A stretch of 64,000 nucleotides of DNA from Oxyruncus cristatus (lineage: Eukaryota > Chordata > Aves > Passeriformes > Cotingidae): NCBI GenBank assembly GCA_013399855.1, contig VXAY01001954.1, forward strand, positions 124,001 through 188,000, in the 5' to 3' direction. The notes under the pieces were generated by a model. It saw only the letters and a list, made by a program, of their open reading frames with translations. It was not told where the DNA came from and searched no databases. Of the stretch, positions 12,834 to 24,449 are shown piece by piece. Each line of letters starts with the position of its first letter. Positions within the stretch are counted from its first letter, which is position 1. Both the position numbers and the translations under genes were made by a program.

Positions 12834-13039
12834 GGAAGAAAGGAGTACTCATAATCAGCTTTAAGAGCAGTGGCCATATTTGTTGATATGGGAGGTCAGC
12901 TTCCAGTTTAGGTGTCATAGAAAACTCTTCTGGAAATCTGGCTGTAAATTTATTGCCTAATTCAAACCACAGATATGTTATTGTGAATTTCCAGCAAATC
13001 GGTGATGTGAAAAATGTGTTATTTGAAATAACATTGTAC

Positions 13040-13305
13040 GGTGTCTGGCAGCATTGAAGCTAACTTTCCTCATAGCAGCCTGAATGGTGCTAAGAGGTGT
13101 CCTGTGTCCAAAGCAGTGACAATAACACAGGGATGTTTTCAGTACTGCTGAGCAGTGCTTACACAACATCAAGGCCCTTTCTACCTCTCATACCCCAGCA
13201 AGGAAGCTGGGGTCACATAAGAAGTTGGGAGAGACAGAGCTGGGACAGCTGGCCTCAACTGGCCAAAGGGTTTCTCTCTATATCATCTCATGGAATACTT
13301 TATTC
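13040..13305 (+). mobile_element. ERVL-type LTR fragment (5' half)
   Basis: It matches the 5' half of the common avian ERVL-type LTR: CTAACTTTCCTCATAGCAGC, then GACAATAACACAGGGATGTT, TACTGCTGAGCAGTGCTTAC, TCAAGGCCCTTTCTACCTCT, and GGGACAGCTGGCCTCAACTG with GGCCAAAGG. The complementary 3' half of this subfamily is what remains at 9274-9493, but the two are separate insertions in opposite orientation. The 5' terminus is decayed (GTGTCTGGCAGCATTGAAG) and the copy fades out at about 13305 near the position of the TATA box. Confidence 0.8.
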
Positions 13306-13608
13306 TCTAAGGAGAGTTACACTGTTAAACAACTTGTTCTCTGTCCTGTTTGTAACATACCATACAACAATAAGGACCAAGATAGCGTGATATAAAGATT
13401 TGAGGAAAGAAGTATGTGTCTATGTCCAGAAAGATTCTTCTCTTTCTCTGAGTTTGGCTCATTAAGGAGGAAAATACCACTTCATTCATTTAAAGAAGTC
13501 CCCCACACCAAACCAGTGAGGATGATTAATGCAAAAATCATGGTGCACTGTACTAGTGACAAATCCTCTACCCAAATACTTTAGTATAAAGTATAGGGTA
13601 TAAAGGAA

Positions 13609-13675
13609 AAGAACAAACAAACAAACAAACAAAAAAAAACCAACAAAAAAACCCCCAACAAACAACCCACCTTAT
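13609..13675. repeat. (CAAA)n and A/C-rich low-complexity tract
   Basis: Four to five units of CAAA are followed by A- and C-runs. This is a simple repeat. Confidence 0.9.
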
Positions 13676-14196
13676 ATATGTTGCAAACAAACTTTTTTTT
13701 TTATCACCTAAAATTTCTGTCTGTTTTCTTTAAGGCAAATAGAAAATTAATGGTATTAGTTAAACAGATGACAAAATTTCATTACTATAAATCAGGATAT
13801 ATCAACTAAAACAAAAAGTAAGATCATTACAGCAATTTGTATCAGATCAGTGTATTTTGTCAGGTTGCTAAGTCTGTAAAATCATGATACTTCATTTCAT
13901 ATGGGCATCATCTTGAGTGATTACTTTAAAAATATAGTGACTTCAGTGGTGAAAGCAGATGTAGATTTAGTGTTGCAATATCTAACATTTAAAAGCCCTA
14001 CCCAGTGAAATCCTTCTTAATTATTCAATGTGGTAGTAAAGTTAATGAATTACAGTTACTTGGGGAATGAACTATCTTTGTCAAGACATAAAAGATAGTT
14101 ATATTCTATAGTTTTGAGTTGTAAAATAAAATGAAAGATGAATTGGGCATTTATCATAGATCTTTCATCAAACAAATATGCCCGTATTCACATTTC

Positions 14197-14262
14197 CAAA
14201 AAAAAAAAAAACCAAACAAGAAACAAATAAATAAAAAACAACAATCAAACAACAACAATCAC
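14197..14262. repeat. A-rich low-complexity tract
   Basis: A run of 13 A is followed by CAAACAAG, AAATAAATAA and CAACAATCAAACAACAACAA. This is a simple A/C/T-poor tract. Confidence 0.85.
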
Positions 14263-14731
14263 AATGTCTGAAATGCCAGGAGAGCAAGCTTTCATTTTGG
14301 AAGGAACTGGAATTAAGAAGGACATTCCACAGTTTGATAGGTAAGGGACTGAAGTTCTAAGTCTGAGAATGTCTTAGCAGATATGAGGTCAGGTCACTGG
14401 GAAGTCAAAAGTTTTTTCCGGAAATCAAATTGAGAAGTACTGCTTATATCAGTAATTTAAATACATGGCTACTGATCACCAAATATATTATACATGGTTC
14501 AGCCTCATCTCTCCTTTACGCAGACTTTGTTGTGGTCTGAAACTGGCATTTGTGGACAGGCAGCTTGAAAATCCAGTAGAATACGTGTCTCATATGCATG
14601 GCATCACCAGTAGTAGATATTCTGCCACCAAAAGGATCTTGCTGAAGGAAATGTAATCATATCAGTACTTTCAGTGTACCAGGAGCTGCAGATCAGGATA
14701 GGATAAATTATTAGAAAGTGAAGTCTAATGC

Positions 14732-15425
14732 CTTAAATCCAGCTCGAGCTAGTTGGGGGCCAGCCACAAGTCCAGATCCCTGATTCCCCAGGTATCAGGA
14801 TCAGTATTGGGGCCAGTCCTGTTTAATACCTTCATCGATGATCTGGATGAGGGGATCGAGTGCACCCTCCGTCAGCTTGCATACAACACCGAGTTGGGTG
14901 GGAATGTTGATCTGCTGAAAGGTGGGAAGGTTCTGCAGAGGCATCTGGATAGGCTGAATTGATGGGCTGTGGCCGAGAGTAAGAGGTTCTATATGGCCAG
15001 TTACTGGATCCTGCACCTGGGTCACACAATCACTGCAGGCTTGGGGCAGAGTGCTTGGAAAGCTGCCTGTCAGAAAGGACATGAGCCAGCAGTGTGTCCA
15101 GGTGGACACAGCCAGTGGCATCCTGGACTATACCAGAAATAGTGTGGCCATCAGGACTAGAGAAGCAATTGTCCCCTTGTACTTGACACGGGTGAGGCCA
15201 CACCTCAAATCCTGTGTTCAGTTTTGGGCCCCTCACTGCCAGAAAGCATTGAGGCTGGAGCAAGCCAAGAGAAGGAAAAAGGAGATCGTGAAGGGCCTGG
15301 AGCAGAAGCCTTATGAGGAGCACATGAGGGAGCTGGGGTTGTTTAACAGGAGAAACAGAGGCTCAGGTGGGACCTTATCGCTCTCTATAACTGTGCGAAA
15401 GGAGATTGGAGACAGGTGGAGAGTG
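14732..15425 (+). mobile_element. CR1 LINE fragment, reverse transcriptase C-terminal part; lacks its 3' end
   Basis: A sense-strand CR1 ORF2 fragment. The plus frame at 14753-14962 reads [20 protein letters not shown], the segment just before the catalytic motif. The FADD motif itself is decayed to LAYN. A second frame from 15051 gives the MSQQCVQV segment and VRPHLKSCVQFWAP. The two parts lie in different frames, with a stop and a shift near 14960-15050. The copy starts abruptly at about 14732 (5' truncated) and also ends abruptly at about 15425, without the CR1 3' untranslated region or octamer tail. That is unusual for CR1 and implies a later deletion or breakage. Confidence 0.95.
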
Positions 15426-15997
15426 ATTACAGTAAAGGGCTAATAGAAACTTTTACAATGTGGCTTTTGGTGAACTTTCTTATCAACTGTTACAAAGGTT
15501 GAACAAGTAACTATTTATCAAATACTTTTTAACATGTAAAAAATCCCCGGTCTGAGCTCAAATAGCATAAACCTGCAGCTGTGTTTATACCACTATAACC
15601 ACTGTAAATTAAAAGTGTTATTTGCTTAGGATGGATGAAGAAATGTAGCCATGAATGAAAAAGTCTGCTCTTATTGATCTGATATTATCTTTCCCCCCTC
15701 AAGTTCCCTGTCTTAAGTCATGTAGTTTCATTTGTATTAAAAAGGTGAAATTTATTAGACTGTTTGCTTTAATCCACTGAGACAAAGATGAACTTGATCT
15801 TTTATTTTGATTTGCATGTCTGATTATATGCAAAATGATTATAGACTATAAGGATCTTGACCCCCTATCTAATCATGTAGGTATTCAACTTAGCATGGTC
15901 AGAGTGTTCACTGGTATCCTCAAAATAACCTATCAGACAGTCCTCAAATACCTCATGAATGGATGATCTTCTGTCTGCAATACCAGCATGGATGTTT
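15426..15997. other. non-coding spacer between two CR1 copies
   Basis: AT-rich sequence. I recognise no repeat or gene in it. The missing 3' end of the preceding CR1 is not here. Confidence 0.55.
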
Positions 15998-16698
15998 CAC
16001 ATGCTTTTTCAACAAAGGCAAGTGTAGTATACTGCACCTAGGGAGGAATCCCCATGCACCAGTACAGGTTGGGGGTTGACCTACTAGAGAACAGGTCTGT
16101 GAGTTTGTGAATGACAAGCTGACCATGAGCTGGCAGTGTGCCTTTGTGGTCAGGAGGGCCAATGGTATTCCGGTGTGCATCAGGAAGGTGATCCTCCCCC
16201 TCTACTCTGCCCTGGTGAGTCCACATCTGGAGTATTGTGTTCAATTCTGGTTCTGCAGAGGACCAAGCAAGGGGCCACAAAGATGACGAGGAGCATCTCT
16301 TACGAGGAGAGACTGTGGGAGCTGGGTCCGTTTAGTTTAGAGAAAAGAAGACTGAGAAGGGGCCTCATCAATATATACAGATATCTTAAAGTTGCATGCG
16401 TCAGGATGGTGTCAGGCTCTTTTCAATGGTGCCCAGTGACAGGACAAGGTATAATGGCCATAAATTAAAACATAAGAAGTTCCATCTCAACATGAGGAAG
16501 AATTTCTTTACATATAGGTTGGCAGAGCACTGGAACAGGCTGCTCAGGGAGGTTGTGGAATCTCCCTGGAGACGTTGAAAATCCACCTGGATGTGTTACT
16601 GTGTCATCTGACCTAGGTGACTCTGCCTTGGCAGGGATGTTAGACTAGATCATCTCCAGATACCCCTTCCAACACTAAGTATTCTGTGATTCTGTTTC
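15998..16698 (+). mobile_element. CR1 LINE, 5'-truncated, complete 3' end
   Basis: A sense-strand CR1 copy. It begins within ORF2 near CTGCACCTAGGGAGGAATCC. It passes the counterpart of MSQQC (CCATGAGCTGGCAGTGTG) and STLVRPHLE-like coding (CTGGTGAGTCCACATCTGGA). It ends with the 3' untranslated region (GACTAGATCATCTCCAGATA) and the octamer tail ATTCTGTGATTCTGTTT. Its coding part overlaps the same ORF2 region as the neighbouring copy at 14732-15425, so it is a separate insertion. Frames are broken in several places (frames starting at 16136 and 16396 differ), so it is a dead copy. Confidence 0.96.
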
Positions 16699-18149
16699 CG
16701 TGCAGCTGTGCTACATATGTGAGCTGTAATTAAAGCCTTAGAATTCTTTGGTGGTGGTCTCAAGTACAGTCAGGCACTCAGCATGTAATGCTGCTGTACA
16801 CATCTTATCTACTTAACACAATTGCAATTTAATGAAACAACATAACTTGCAGAAGACTTAATTCTGTGTGCAATTCCACTTCCTGATCAATACAGATTTA
16901 GAAAACTTTATGGCCTTCAACATCATGGGGAAAAAAAATCACGGGGAATAGAGTAAATCCTTTTTCTGGTTTGTTGTTGGAGTACCTAAAGCATATCACT
17001 TCCTGTGAAACTTAGTGCATCACATAGATGTTGTCAAAATACTCCTTCCAGCAGTAGAATATATCTATAAATACGCTTCTTAAAAAGTATGACCATCTAA
17101 TTTAATACAAATATTCTCTTTGGTGCAGATAATGGGGAGTATCTAGATTTCTTTTAAGAAATCCAGAGAACCTACTCTTTTGGTGAAACATAAAAGAAAC
17201 TGAAGAAATCTATCGTCCTTATAAATTAGGTCACATAATGTACTAATTATTTTCACCAGAAATTTCCCAATACAGAAACACACAGAACCTTAAAGTTGTC
17301 TCAGATTATGCTCATATCAGTCAGACATTCCATCACATTGTCTGACTTAAGACAGAAATTCTGCAAAATCAGCCATATGTTTGAATATTGATGCACTTAG
17401 CTCAGTTGAACTGAGCAGGATTTAACTGTTAGTCATTTTACAACTGTGCATTTATTAGACCTATCATAAATTGAAGCATCTCTGTGATTTAAAAAAAAAA
17501 AAAAAAAAGAAAAAACCCCCAAAATATATGCATTGAATACATATTACAGAGCACATACCTTTCACAGGTGACCCCAAGAGTAGTGTTTCTTGGCTGCCAA
17601 GGAAAATAGTTTCACAGAACACAACACCATATGATGAGACTATCAAAGTAAAATAGAAGAAAAATGTGAACACTAAATATGCAAAATATCTTTTTTCTAT
17701 AAAAGCTAATATTTATCCATTATACCTTAATATATGGAGGTTTCATTTTCAAGCTGAAAGTCAAGCAAATTAAATAAAATTGCTAAACTGTTTACTTGTT
17801 TAATTTTCAACAGTTACTACAAATTAATTCCATATTCCTGTTGAATCCAGTAATTAAGTGAATCAGGATATGGTGTCCAACAAATACCTTTTTCTGTTTT
17901 TTTAAATGTAGCTTTAAAGCATTAAATATGCAAAATTCCATACTCCAGTGGCAGTTCTGAAACAAGAACAGGTAATTCCCATAAATAGTTTCCATTTTTT
18001 TCATAATTAGTTTTCCTCTTAAGAAATATTCTTCTGCTAACATGAAAAAAAAAAAACCCGGGAACATGATCCACTTGAGTACAGCTCTTTGGTTTTGTTA
18101 TCCTGATTCCTTCTTTTACCAGTACTTTTCCCTTACCCTTCTCTGTACC
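16699..18149. other. AT-rich non-coding DNA, no gene seen
   Basis: No recognisable gene or repeat family. It includes a poly(A) tract at 17491-17515, listed separately. The minus frames at 17464-17673 and 17807-18067 read through the T-rich complement of A-tracts and are chance. Confidence 0.55.
17491..17515. repeat. poly(A) tract
   Basis: Eighteen A, one G, then A-run and C-run. It could be a simple repeat or an old insertion tail; nothing upstream identifies an inserted element. Confidence 0.9.
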
Positions 18150-18380
18150 ATCACAGAATCATCAATGTTGGAAGAGACCTTCAAGATTGTCTAGACTAAC
18201 CGTCAACCCAGCACCACCATAATCACCTTTAAACCATATTCCCAAGTACCATGTCCAGACAGCTCTTCAACGCTTCCAGAGGTGGTGCCTCCATCACCTC
18301 CCTGGGCAACTTATTCCAATGCCTAACCATGCTTCCAGTGAATTATTTTTTTCCTAGTACCTAATCTGAATATCCCTGGA
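18150..18380 (-). mobile_element. CR1 LINE 3'-end fragment
   Basis: A minus-strand CR1 tail. It starts with TCACAGAATCATCAATGTTG and GAAGAGACC (complement of the 3' end), then the AACCCAGCACCACCATAATC stretch. It continues CTCCATCACCTCCCTGGGCA and fades at about 18380 within the 'cctaat' part. Only the 3' untranslated region and the end of ORF2 are kept, as in typical 5'-truncated copies. Confidence 0.93.
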
Positions 18381-18790
18381 TTATGATAGATTTCATCTGT
18401 ATTCCTTTCTTTGGTCTTTTCATTCTTGGAATGAACTGGGCTAAGAAAATACGATAGAGAAATACTATATATTGGTTTCCTTCTGTTCTTTTTACATATT
18501 AGAAACATAACAATATTGTTGCTATTGCCCTTACCTAAATTTGGATTCCACTTAGATTTCAGGGTTTTTTATAGCATAATGTGATTTCAAAAATTAATAG
18601 GAAAGGTATTTCTTTTTTGAAATATTAGAGCTATGCACTATATATAATTGTTTTAGGTTTTCTTATAACATTTATGTCCAACCTGTATACAGTGAATCTC
18701 CATATTAAAGATTATGGTAGATAATGTACAATGTATGTCACATAAACTCTGCAGATGAATCAGGCTCCAAATATTACTTTCACTCAAAGC
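18381..18790. other. AT-rich non-coding spacer
   Basis: Nothing recognisable. Confidence 0.5.
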
Positions 18791-18795
18791 ATTTT
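18791..18795. repeat. target-site duplication, left copy (ATTTT)
   Basis: ATTTT lies directly before the LTR that begins at 18796. The same five bases follow its other end at 19905-19909. The sequence is simple, so by itself it is weak evidence, but it fits the inverted LTR ends. Confidence 0.7.
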
Positions 18796-19904
18796 TGTAG
18801 TGGATTTCTGTGGCTGGATTTTGATAGTGGGGGTGGCTACAGGGGTGGCTTCTGTTAAAAGCTGCTAGAAGCTTCCTCTGTCTAGTGGAGCCAATGTCAG
18901 CCAGCTCCAGGCCAGGCTTCCTGCCAAGGAAGCTCCAGGCCAAGGCAAAGCCAATTAGGAATGATAGTAATGTCTCCATGATAACGTATTTAAGAACGGA
19001 AGATTGTTGTGAAGATGAAAATTCCAGCCAGGGAAAAGCGGAGTGAGAACACAGGAATAACAACGTAGACACCAAAGTCAGTGCAGAAGGAGGGGCAGGA
19101 GGTGCTCCAGGTGCCAGAGCTGAGGCCCTGCAGCCCGTGGTGCAGACCATGGTGGGGCAGCTGTGCCCCTGCAGCCCATGGAGGACCTTCAGGGTGCAGA
19201 GACCCCCTTGCAGCCCATGGAGGAGCCCATGCTGGAGCAGGTGGATGTATGAAGGAGGCTGTGACCCTGTAGGAGGCCCAGAATGGAGCAGGGTCCTGCT
19301 GGGAACCTGCAGCCCATGGAGAGGAAAGCCCACGCTGGAGCAGGTTTTTCCCGGATAGGACTCGTGGCCCTGTGGAGGACCCAAGTCAGTACAGCTCATT
19401 TGTGAAGGACTACACCCCAGGGAGGAGTGACCCACAGGACAGTAGATTGGGAAGAACTGCTGCCCAAGGGATGGACTCACACTGGAGAGGTCCATGAAGG
19501 ACTGTCTCCCGTGGGAGGGACCCCACAGGAAGTAGAGGAAGGGCTCCTTTCCCTGAGCAGCAGCAGAAACAACTGACAGTAACCCCCACTCCCCATCTCC
19601 CTGCACCACTGGTGGGGGGGGAGGTAGAACAAACATGGAAAGAAGGAGGGGAGGAGGGAGGGTGCTTTTAAGATTATGTTACTTCTCACTCTTTTGCTCT
19701 GACCCTGTTAGTAATAGATTCAATTAATATCCCCACAGTGAGTCTGTTTTGCCCCTGATGGTGATCAGTAAGTGACCTCTCCCAGCTCTTATCTCAACTC
19801 ATGAATCCTTCGCTGTTTTTTTTCTCTCCTCTGTCCAGTTTCGGGGAGGAGGGAGAGAGTGGCTTGGTGGGTACCTGGCATCCAGCCAGGGTCGACCCAC
19901 TACA
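18796..19904 (+). mobile_element. complete solo LTR (1109 bp), avian endogenous retrovirus
   Basis: It starts TGTAGTGG and ends CCACTACA, a perfect 8-bp terminal inverted repeat of the canonical TG...CA kind, with the 5-bp duplication ATTTT on both sides. It is GC-rich against AT-rich flanks. Inside are a TATA-like box (TATTTAAG, 18988-18995), a central block of imperfect repeats built on GCAGCCCATGGAGGA and CACGCTGGAGCAG at about 19130-19510, and a decayed polyadenylation signal (AATAGA, 19713-19718). The end is GGCTTGGTGGGTACCTGGCA then TCCAGCCAGGGTCGACCCAC, which I recognise as a widespread bird LTR family without being sure of its database name. No gag, pol or env is present, so recombination between LTRs has removed the provirus. 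A 327-codon minus frame crosses it but is antisense to the LTR and has no domain. Confidence 0.93.
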
Positions 19905-19909
19905 ATTTT
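19905..19909. repeat. target-site duplication, right copy (ATTTT)
   Basis: The five bases directly after the LTR equal those before it. A 5-bp duplication is typical of ERVL-like (class III) integration in general. Confidence 0.7.
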
Positions 19910-20911
19910 TGAATCAATTTAAACTAAAGAACTGTCCTTCCTATCTTCTCTGCAACTGAATATTGACTACACTTTAGAAATGGTATGACAAACCAGAGCT
20001 CTCATGTCTGTCTCTGATGGTGACTAATATTATTGGTTTCTGGACACACTGTCTCCTATAACATTAAGTATTTCTATAACTTATTTCACTCTGAATTTGT
20101 AGGTTGTGAATGTGTTAATTACATTTCCTCATAATAATAACACCAACTAAAATTCACAGCCCAAAATGAGAACAGAAAGTTTAAATGAATAGGAACCTTT
20201 TAAAAATCTTATAATGTAACAAAATAAAATATATCAGAGTTATTTTGTCAAAAATATAGTAGATTTAAATTGTCTCTGAATACTTCTAAACCATTTAAAA
20301 GAAAATACAGTGCCTAAAATACTAGGTAATATACAAATTGTTTCTGTCATGGAAACTGACAAGTTTAGAGATGTTTGAATTTCTGTTTGTAGTTTTACTA
20401 TATGCTTCTTGTACAGACTTAATGCATTTTATTTTTTCTATTAGACCTTTTCTATAAAAATTGTTCCTTTCTGAGGGCTATTCTGGACTAGTCACCCATA
20501 ACCTGTTATAAGATGAATGGTATGGAAATGTCAGATGCTTTGATTCCTATTATATTAATTATTACTAAAAACTGTATATTTTAAAATCTAGTGGTCTTGC
20601 ATAAGAAACTGAAGTACTTTAGATTGGTGAGCTGAGAGACATTCAACTGATGATAATAATAATAATAATAATAATTTGAGCACATTTAAACTGCCGTTGA
20701 CTCTTTTTCAAACGGTTTAGCAAAAAGAGACCTTTTGATAGGCTTTCCAATTTGATTTTTAAACAGTTACTGGCAAAGCTTCATTTTTCATTTATACCAT
20801 TAAAAGAACCACCACTTCTTACAGACATGTCATCATTGCAGAAGTTTTGGCAAGCTGACTCTATGACACTCATTTGATACCTATTGCCTGTTAAAGTAAA
20901 TTCCCTAATCA
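19910..20911. other. AT-rich non-coding DNA
   Basis: No gene or repeat family is seen apart from the AAT microsatellite at 20652-20675. Confidence 0.55.
20652..20675. repeat. (AAT)n microsatellite
   Basis: About eight uninterrupted AAT units, preceded by GATGAT. The short length suggests it may be polymorphic. Confidence 0.95.
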
Positions 20912-21253
20912 TCAGGCAATTGCTCATCATCCACAGACTGATGCTCAGCCCATCCCTGAGCAGTGATCAGTGGCTCCCAGGAGCTTATATATGGAACATG
21001 ACATTCCATGGTATAGAAAATTCCTTTGGCCAATTTGGGTGAACTGTCCTGGCCACGCTCCCTCTCAGCTTCTTGTGCATCTACACACTAGCAGAACGTG
21101 AGACACTGAGAAGTCCTTGATTTAGAGAGAGTCCTACTTAGCAACACGTAAAACATCAGTGTCTTTTCAACATTATTCTCATACTGAATCCAAAATACAG
21201 CACTGTATTAGCTACTAAGAAGATTAGTTCTCTTCCAGCTGTAACCAGGACTA
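20912..21253 (-). mobile_element. ERVL-type LTR, minus strand, decayed, 3' end missing
   Basis: The same subfamily as the complete LTR at 55385-55996, in the opposite orientation. On the complement it shares the 5' end (TTCCAGCTGTAACCAGGAC versus TTGGCTGG...), ACACTGATGTTTT with AACATTATTCTCA, GTAAGTAGGACTCTCTCTAA, the promoter stretch CCAAAGGAATTTTCTATACC with ATGGAATGTCATGTTCCATA, TATATAAGC, and GCTCAGGGATGGGCTGAGCA. The U5 end is missing: the similarity stops at about 20912, near CAATTGCTCATCATC. Divergence from the 55-kb copy is clearly greater than a few percent, so it is old. Confidence 0.85.
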
Positions 21254-22077
21254 TCAGAAATATTCTTCTTACAAATTTGTGGGGTTTATTTTTAAAAGTT
21301 ATTGCTGTCTTTGCATTTGTAGGCAATGCAAGTGCTGTCTATTATTGTGCAACCCTCATATTATTGATGTGCAATATGTACTTCACTGTCCAGAATATTG
21401 TAAAGACCAAAATGCTGAATGGGTTGAGGAAAGCAGATATAACCGAGAAGGCATCCTGCCCTGAAAATAACTAGAATAATAAGCAAGATTTGCTATATTT
21501 ATCCTGTTGTCTAGATTAGGTTTTACGTGTATTTTACCCTAAAGAGATAAAACTAAAGTTTAGTATTGTAGGTACCACCTTAAAAATCCTAATTCTTTTC
21601 TTTTTAGTGCCATGACTTTTATGTGTAGTAATGTGTCTTCAAAAGGAAAATGAAACTAGCATAAGAAATAAGAAGAGGGAAAAAATTGGGAGACCCTCCC
21701 CTTCACTATATTGAGGTGGTATAGGTGTTTACTTTAAGCTTTGGAGGTACAGGACCAAAGAATGTTATCCTATTTCTACGGCTATTACATCATTTCTTAA
21801 AGCATATACAAGTCTACCTTCACCTCTCCTATTAGTTTGAAAACCAGTAAGATGAATTCAGATAGGAATATGCATGCAAGACAGAAATCTTCAGTGTAAA
21901 TCCAAAATGAAAAAGTCTTGGAAAAGAAATCTATAATTCAAAAATAGAAGCTTCAGACACAGAATCTTCAGAAACACCTTTTTTGTTATATACATCATTC
22001 ATTGCTTGAGAGATTCATGTTTTGAATGACACACATTAACTTTCTTCACAAGGTTCTTCATCAATAAAAGCAGGTGT
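21254..22077. other. AT-rich non-coding DNA
   Basis: No gene that I can support. Plus frames at 21277-21474 overlap in two registers. One contains a cysteine-rich run (CPEYCKDQNAEW), but there is no convincing domain and it is short. Confidence 0.5.
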
Positions 22078-22158
22078 GAACATGGTGGTGATTGTTAACA
22101 GCTAAACTCATTGATCTTAAAGGTCTTCTCCAACCTTAATGATTCTATGATTCTATAA
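22078..22158 (+). mobile_element. CR1 LINE 3'-terminal fragment
   Basis: Only the last 80 bp or so of a CR1 on the plus strand: TTGATCTTAAAGGTCTTCTC followed by CAACC and the octamer tail ATGATTCTATGATTCTAT. A heavily 5'-truncated insertion. Confidence 0.9.
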
Positions 22159-22937
22159 AATCTGGTTAATTGTCTGATTGTAATTCTTACAGATTAAACA
22201 GAGATCAAATAAATATATACTGTAAAAAGTTAAAATTAATGAATATTTTTAATCTAGAGTTATATAGGTGTCTATTTTAAAAAAAAATCAGTTATATTCC
22301 AATCTAAATATGAAATGCTGTATTACAGAAATGATAAAATCTACAATAACATGTCAGATATTTATCAAAAAGAATTGATCCTACTAGTTAAAAATATAGA
22401 TATTTCACCATGAAAATGTAAAGTTTTTCCCCTTCTTAATGAACAAATAACTGCAAGTATATTTGATGTAGAAAAAAAAATAAATTAAAAACCTCAAACA
22501 TCAACCACATAGAAATAAGTGCATATTATAATTACAAGCACTCAGAAGTATGCCTAATAAGGAATTAGATAACCAACTTATGACAGAGTTATGACAAAAA
22601 AAATCTATAATTAATAATATAATAAGTTTTAAATATCGACGAATAAGTCCCTAAGACAAAACACATAAATTTTAGGCTTCAAGGCTTTAAGCATTATAGA
22701 TCTAATATTGAATGTAAGAGAAGACTTCAAATACTTCTGTGTGAAAAAGAACTTAAAAGTTGATGTTTGTAATCAGAGTGATGGATGAAATACTGCCAAG
22801 AAGTGATATTGAAAATGGAAATTACTTAGCACAGAGTACAAGAAATGTCAGTGAATACATTATCTTCCTTAAAAGAGATATATTTTAGCATTAATAAATT
22901 GTGCTTTAGAACAAATTCTCTGTGAGAACACAGAAAC
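22159..22937. other. AT-rich non-coding DNA
   Basis: Nothing recognisable. Confidence 0.5.
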
Positions 22938-23062
22938 ATGAAATCACAGAACAGCTTAGGTTGGAAGGAACCTTAAAGATCATCTACTTCCCCTGTCCTG
23001 GGCTAGATCAGGTTGCTCAGAGCCCCATCAACCTGGACTTGAACACTTCCAGACTTCTTGGT
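22938..23062 (-). mobile_element. CR1 LINE 3'-terminal fragment
   Basis: A minus-strand CR1 tail of about 125 bp: ATCACAGAACAGCTTAGGTT then GGAAGGAACC, GATCAGGTTGCTCAGAGCCC and CATCAACCTGG...GAACACTTCCAGAC. It belongs to a CR1 subfamily whose tail carries the 'ctagatcaggttgctcagagcc' block, different from the copies at 5641 and 18150. Confidence 0.92.
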
Positions 23063-24449
23063 TCATAGATTGCTTCTTAACAGCCATAACATAAAAGTAG
23101 TCAAAAAAGTCCCAATAGCAGCCCATGCAACAAGAGAAATCTCTTTTTTCTTTATTTCAGTTTTAGTATTTAATGATCTAAAAAAGTTATCATTACCTTA
23201 ATATCCCCATAGTCCTTGAAATTGCCTTTAGTTTTAGGGATTGGTTGATAGTAAGTCTATGTTACAGTTTCAGTCTGGTGTAGGAGAGTGTTTTTAATGC
23301 TAACCATCCCCTTATACTATGTTTTGATTCACTTTATAGAACAGTCTCAGAGCACAACTAGGTTAGTTTCAAGTGAAACTAATCTGAAGATGCACACCAA
23401 AAGTTCACCCAGTGACCTCCAGACGCTAATTCCATTCAGCTTGTGAAAGCAGACTCAAGATAACCTGAAGTAACTCCACATGAAACATGCTAATGGGGGA
23501 TGTTATGGACAACTGCTTTTATTTACCAGTCCAGTCCTACCGTTCTGCCTTTCTTGCTAAAGTAGACATAAACTACAAGATTCCCCACTTCAGCTCTCAT
23601 GTTACAATACAATCAATGAAAAATACTTAGGCTTCTCCCTAGAGAACACACAAGTTCTGTCTTATTCCCAGTACTTTTGAGCACAAAGAGGTTTAAGTAG
23701 CAGGTGACTTGTATTGTGCCTCTAAGAGAGAGAAGTGAATATCTACAAAATATGAAAGGAAAAAAACCCCAAAATAGAGTGCCAGTAGTCAGGTAGCATC
23801 CAGGAAAATGCTAATAAGTAATAGGCGCACTTTATACAACAACCATTTAACTAGACAGAGAAACTGAGAGGAAAATTTCCATTATGGAAAGCAGAAGAAA
23901 AACAACAAATGTATTTTAGTTCTATTAAACATCAGCAATGTTTTCTACCATTATGATCTGAAAAATAAGAAAACACCCTGTATAGAGTTTGAAGTCTAAA
24001 TACCTGGAAGAATGACAAACCCAAAGAAGAATGTTTAAGTAAACTATATTCATTTATGAAAGACTCAAACAGGAAATTTAGTGCTTACAAGCTAGCCATT
24101 TTAGTGGATGTTTATGCTCAGCCTGAAAAATGGAATCCAAACCTCTGATTTAAGAACTGCATATTGAAGAATTAAACCTTTCTGAAAGTTGTCAGAATTT
24201 CTACAAAGTATAATAAAACATTTAAAATAACTAGTGAAAAATACTAGCTTAGATGCTTTTGAACTTCTGCATTTCTGCAAGGGCTCAAGATTTGCTAGAC
24301 CACAAAGAGGATTCCGTTGCTAGTATGAACATAGAGCCTAGTACTTATTTTATTCATATGCAATGGGAAATTATGATCAGAACTATTTTTAAAATGTGAA
24401 TGAAAATCCATGGTGTCATCAAATAGCATACAGAAGTGTGCAGTGGTCA
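23063..24449. other. AT-rich non-coding DNA
   Basis: No open frames over 60 codons and no repeat that I recognise. Confidence 0.5.

Larger units (their letters stand above)
13306..14731. other. non-coding DNA with A/C-rich low-complexity tracts
   Basis: No gene is seen. It contains two A-rich low-complexity tracts, listed separately. The plus frame at 14465-14656 has no recognisable domain. Confidence 0.55.

Noticed and set aside
18653..19636. 327-codon minus-strand open frame, the longest in the window
   Set aside because: It lies antisense over a solo LTR whose ends and target-site duplication are clear. The composition (P, S, G, H, L rich) follows the LTR's GC-rich repeat units and there is no domain.
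21277..21474. Cysteine-rich plus frame after an acceptor-like TTTGTAG, reminiscent of an LCCL-type CPxxC segment
   Set aside because: Only about five residues fit, the rest of the domain (SSICRAA) is absent, and the stop follows within 20 codons. Not enough to call.
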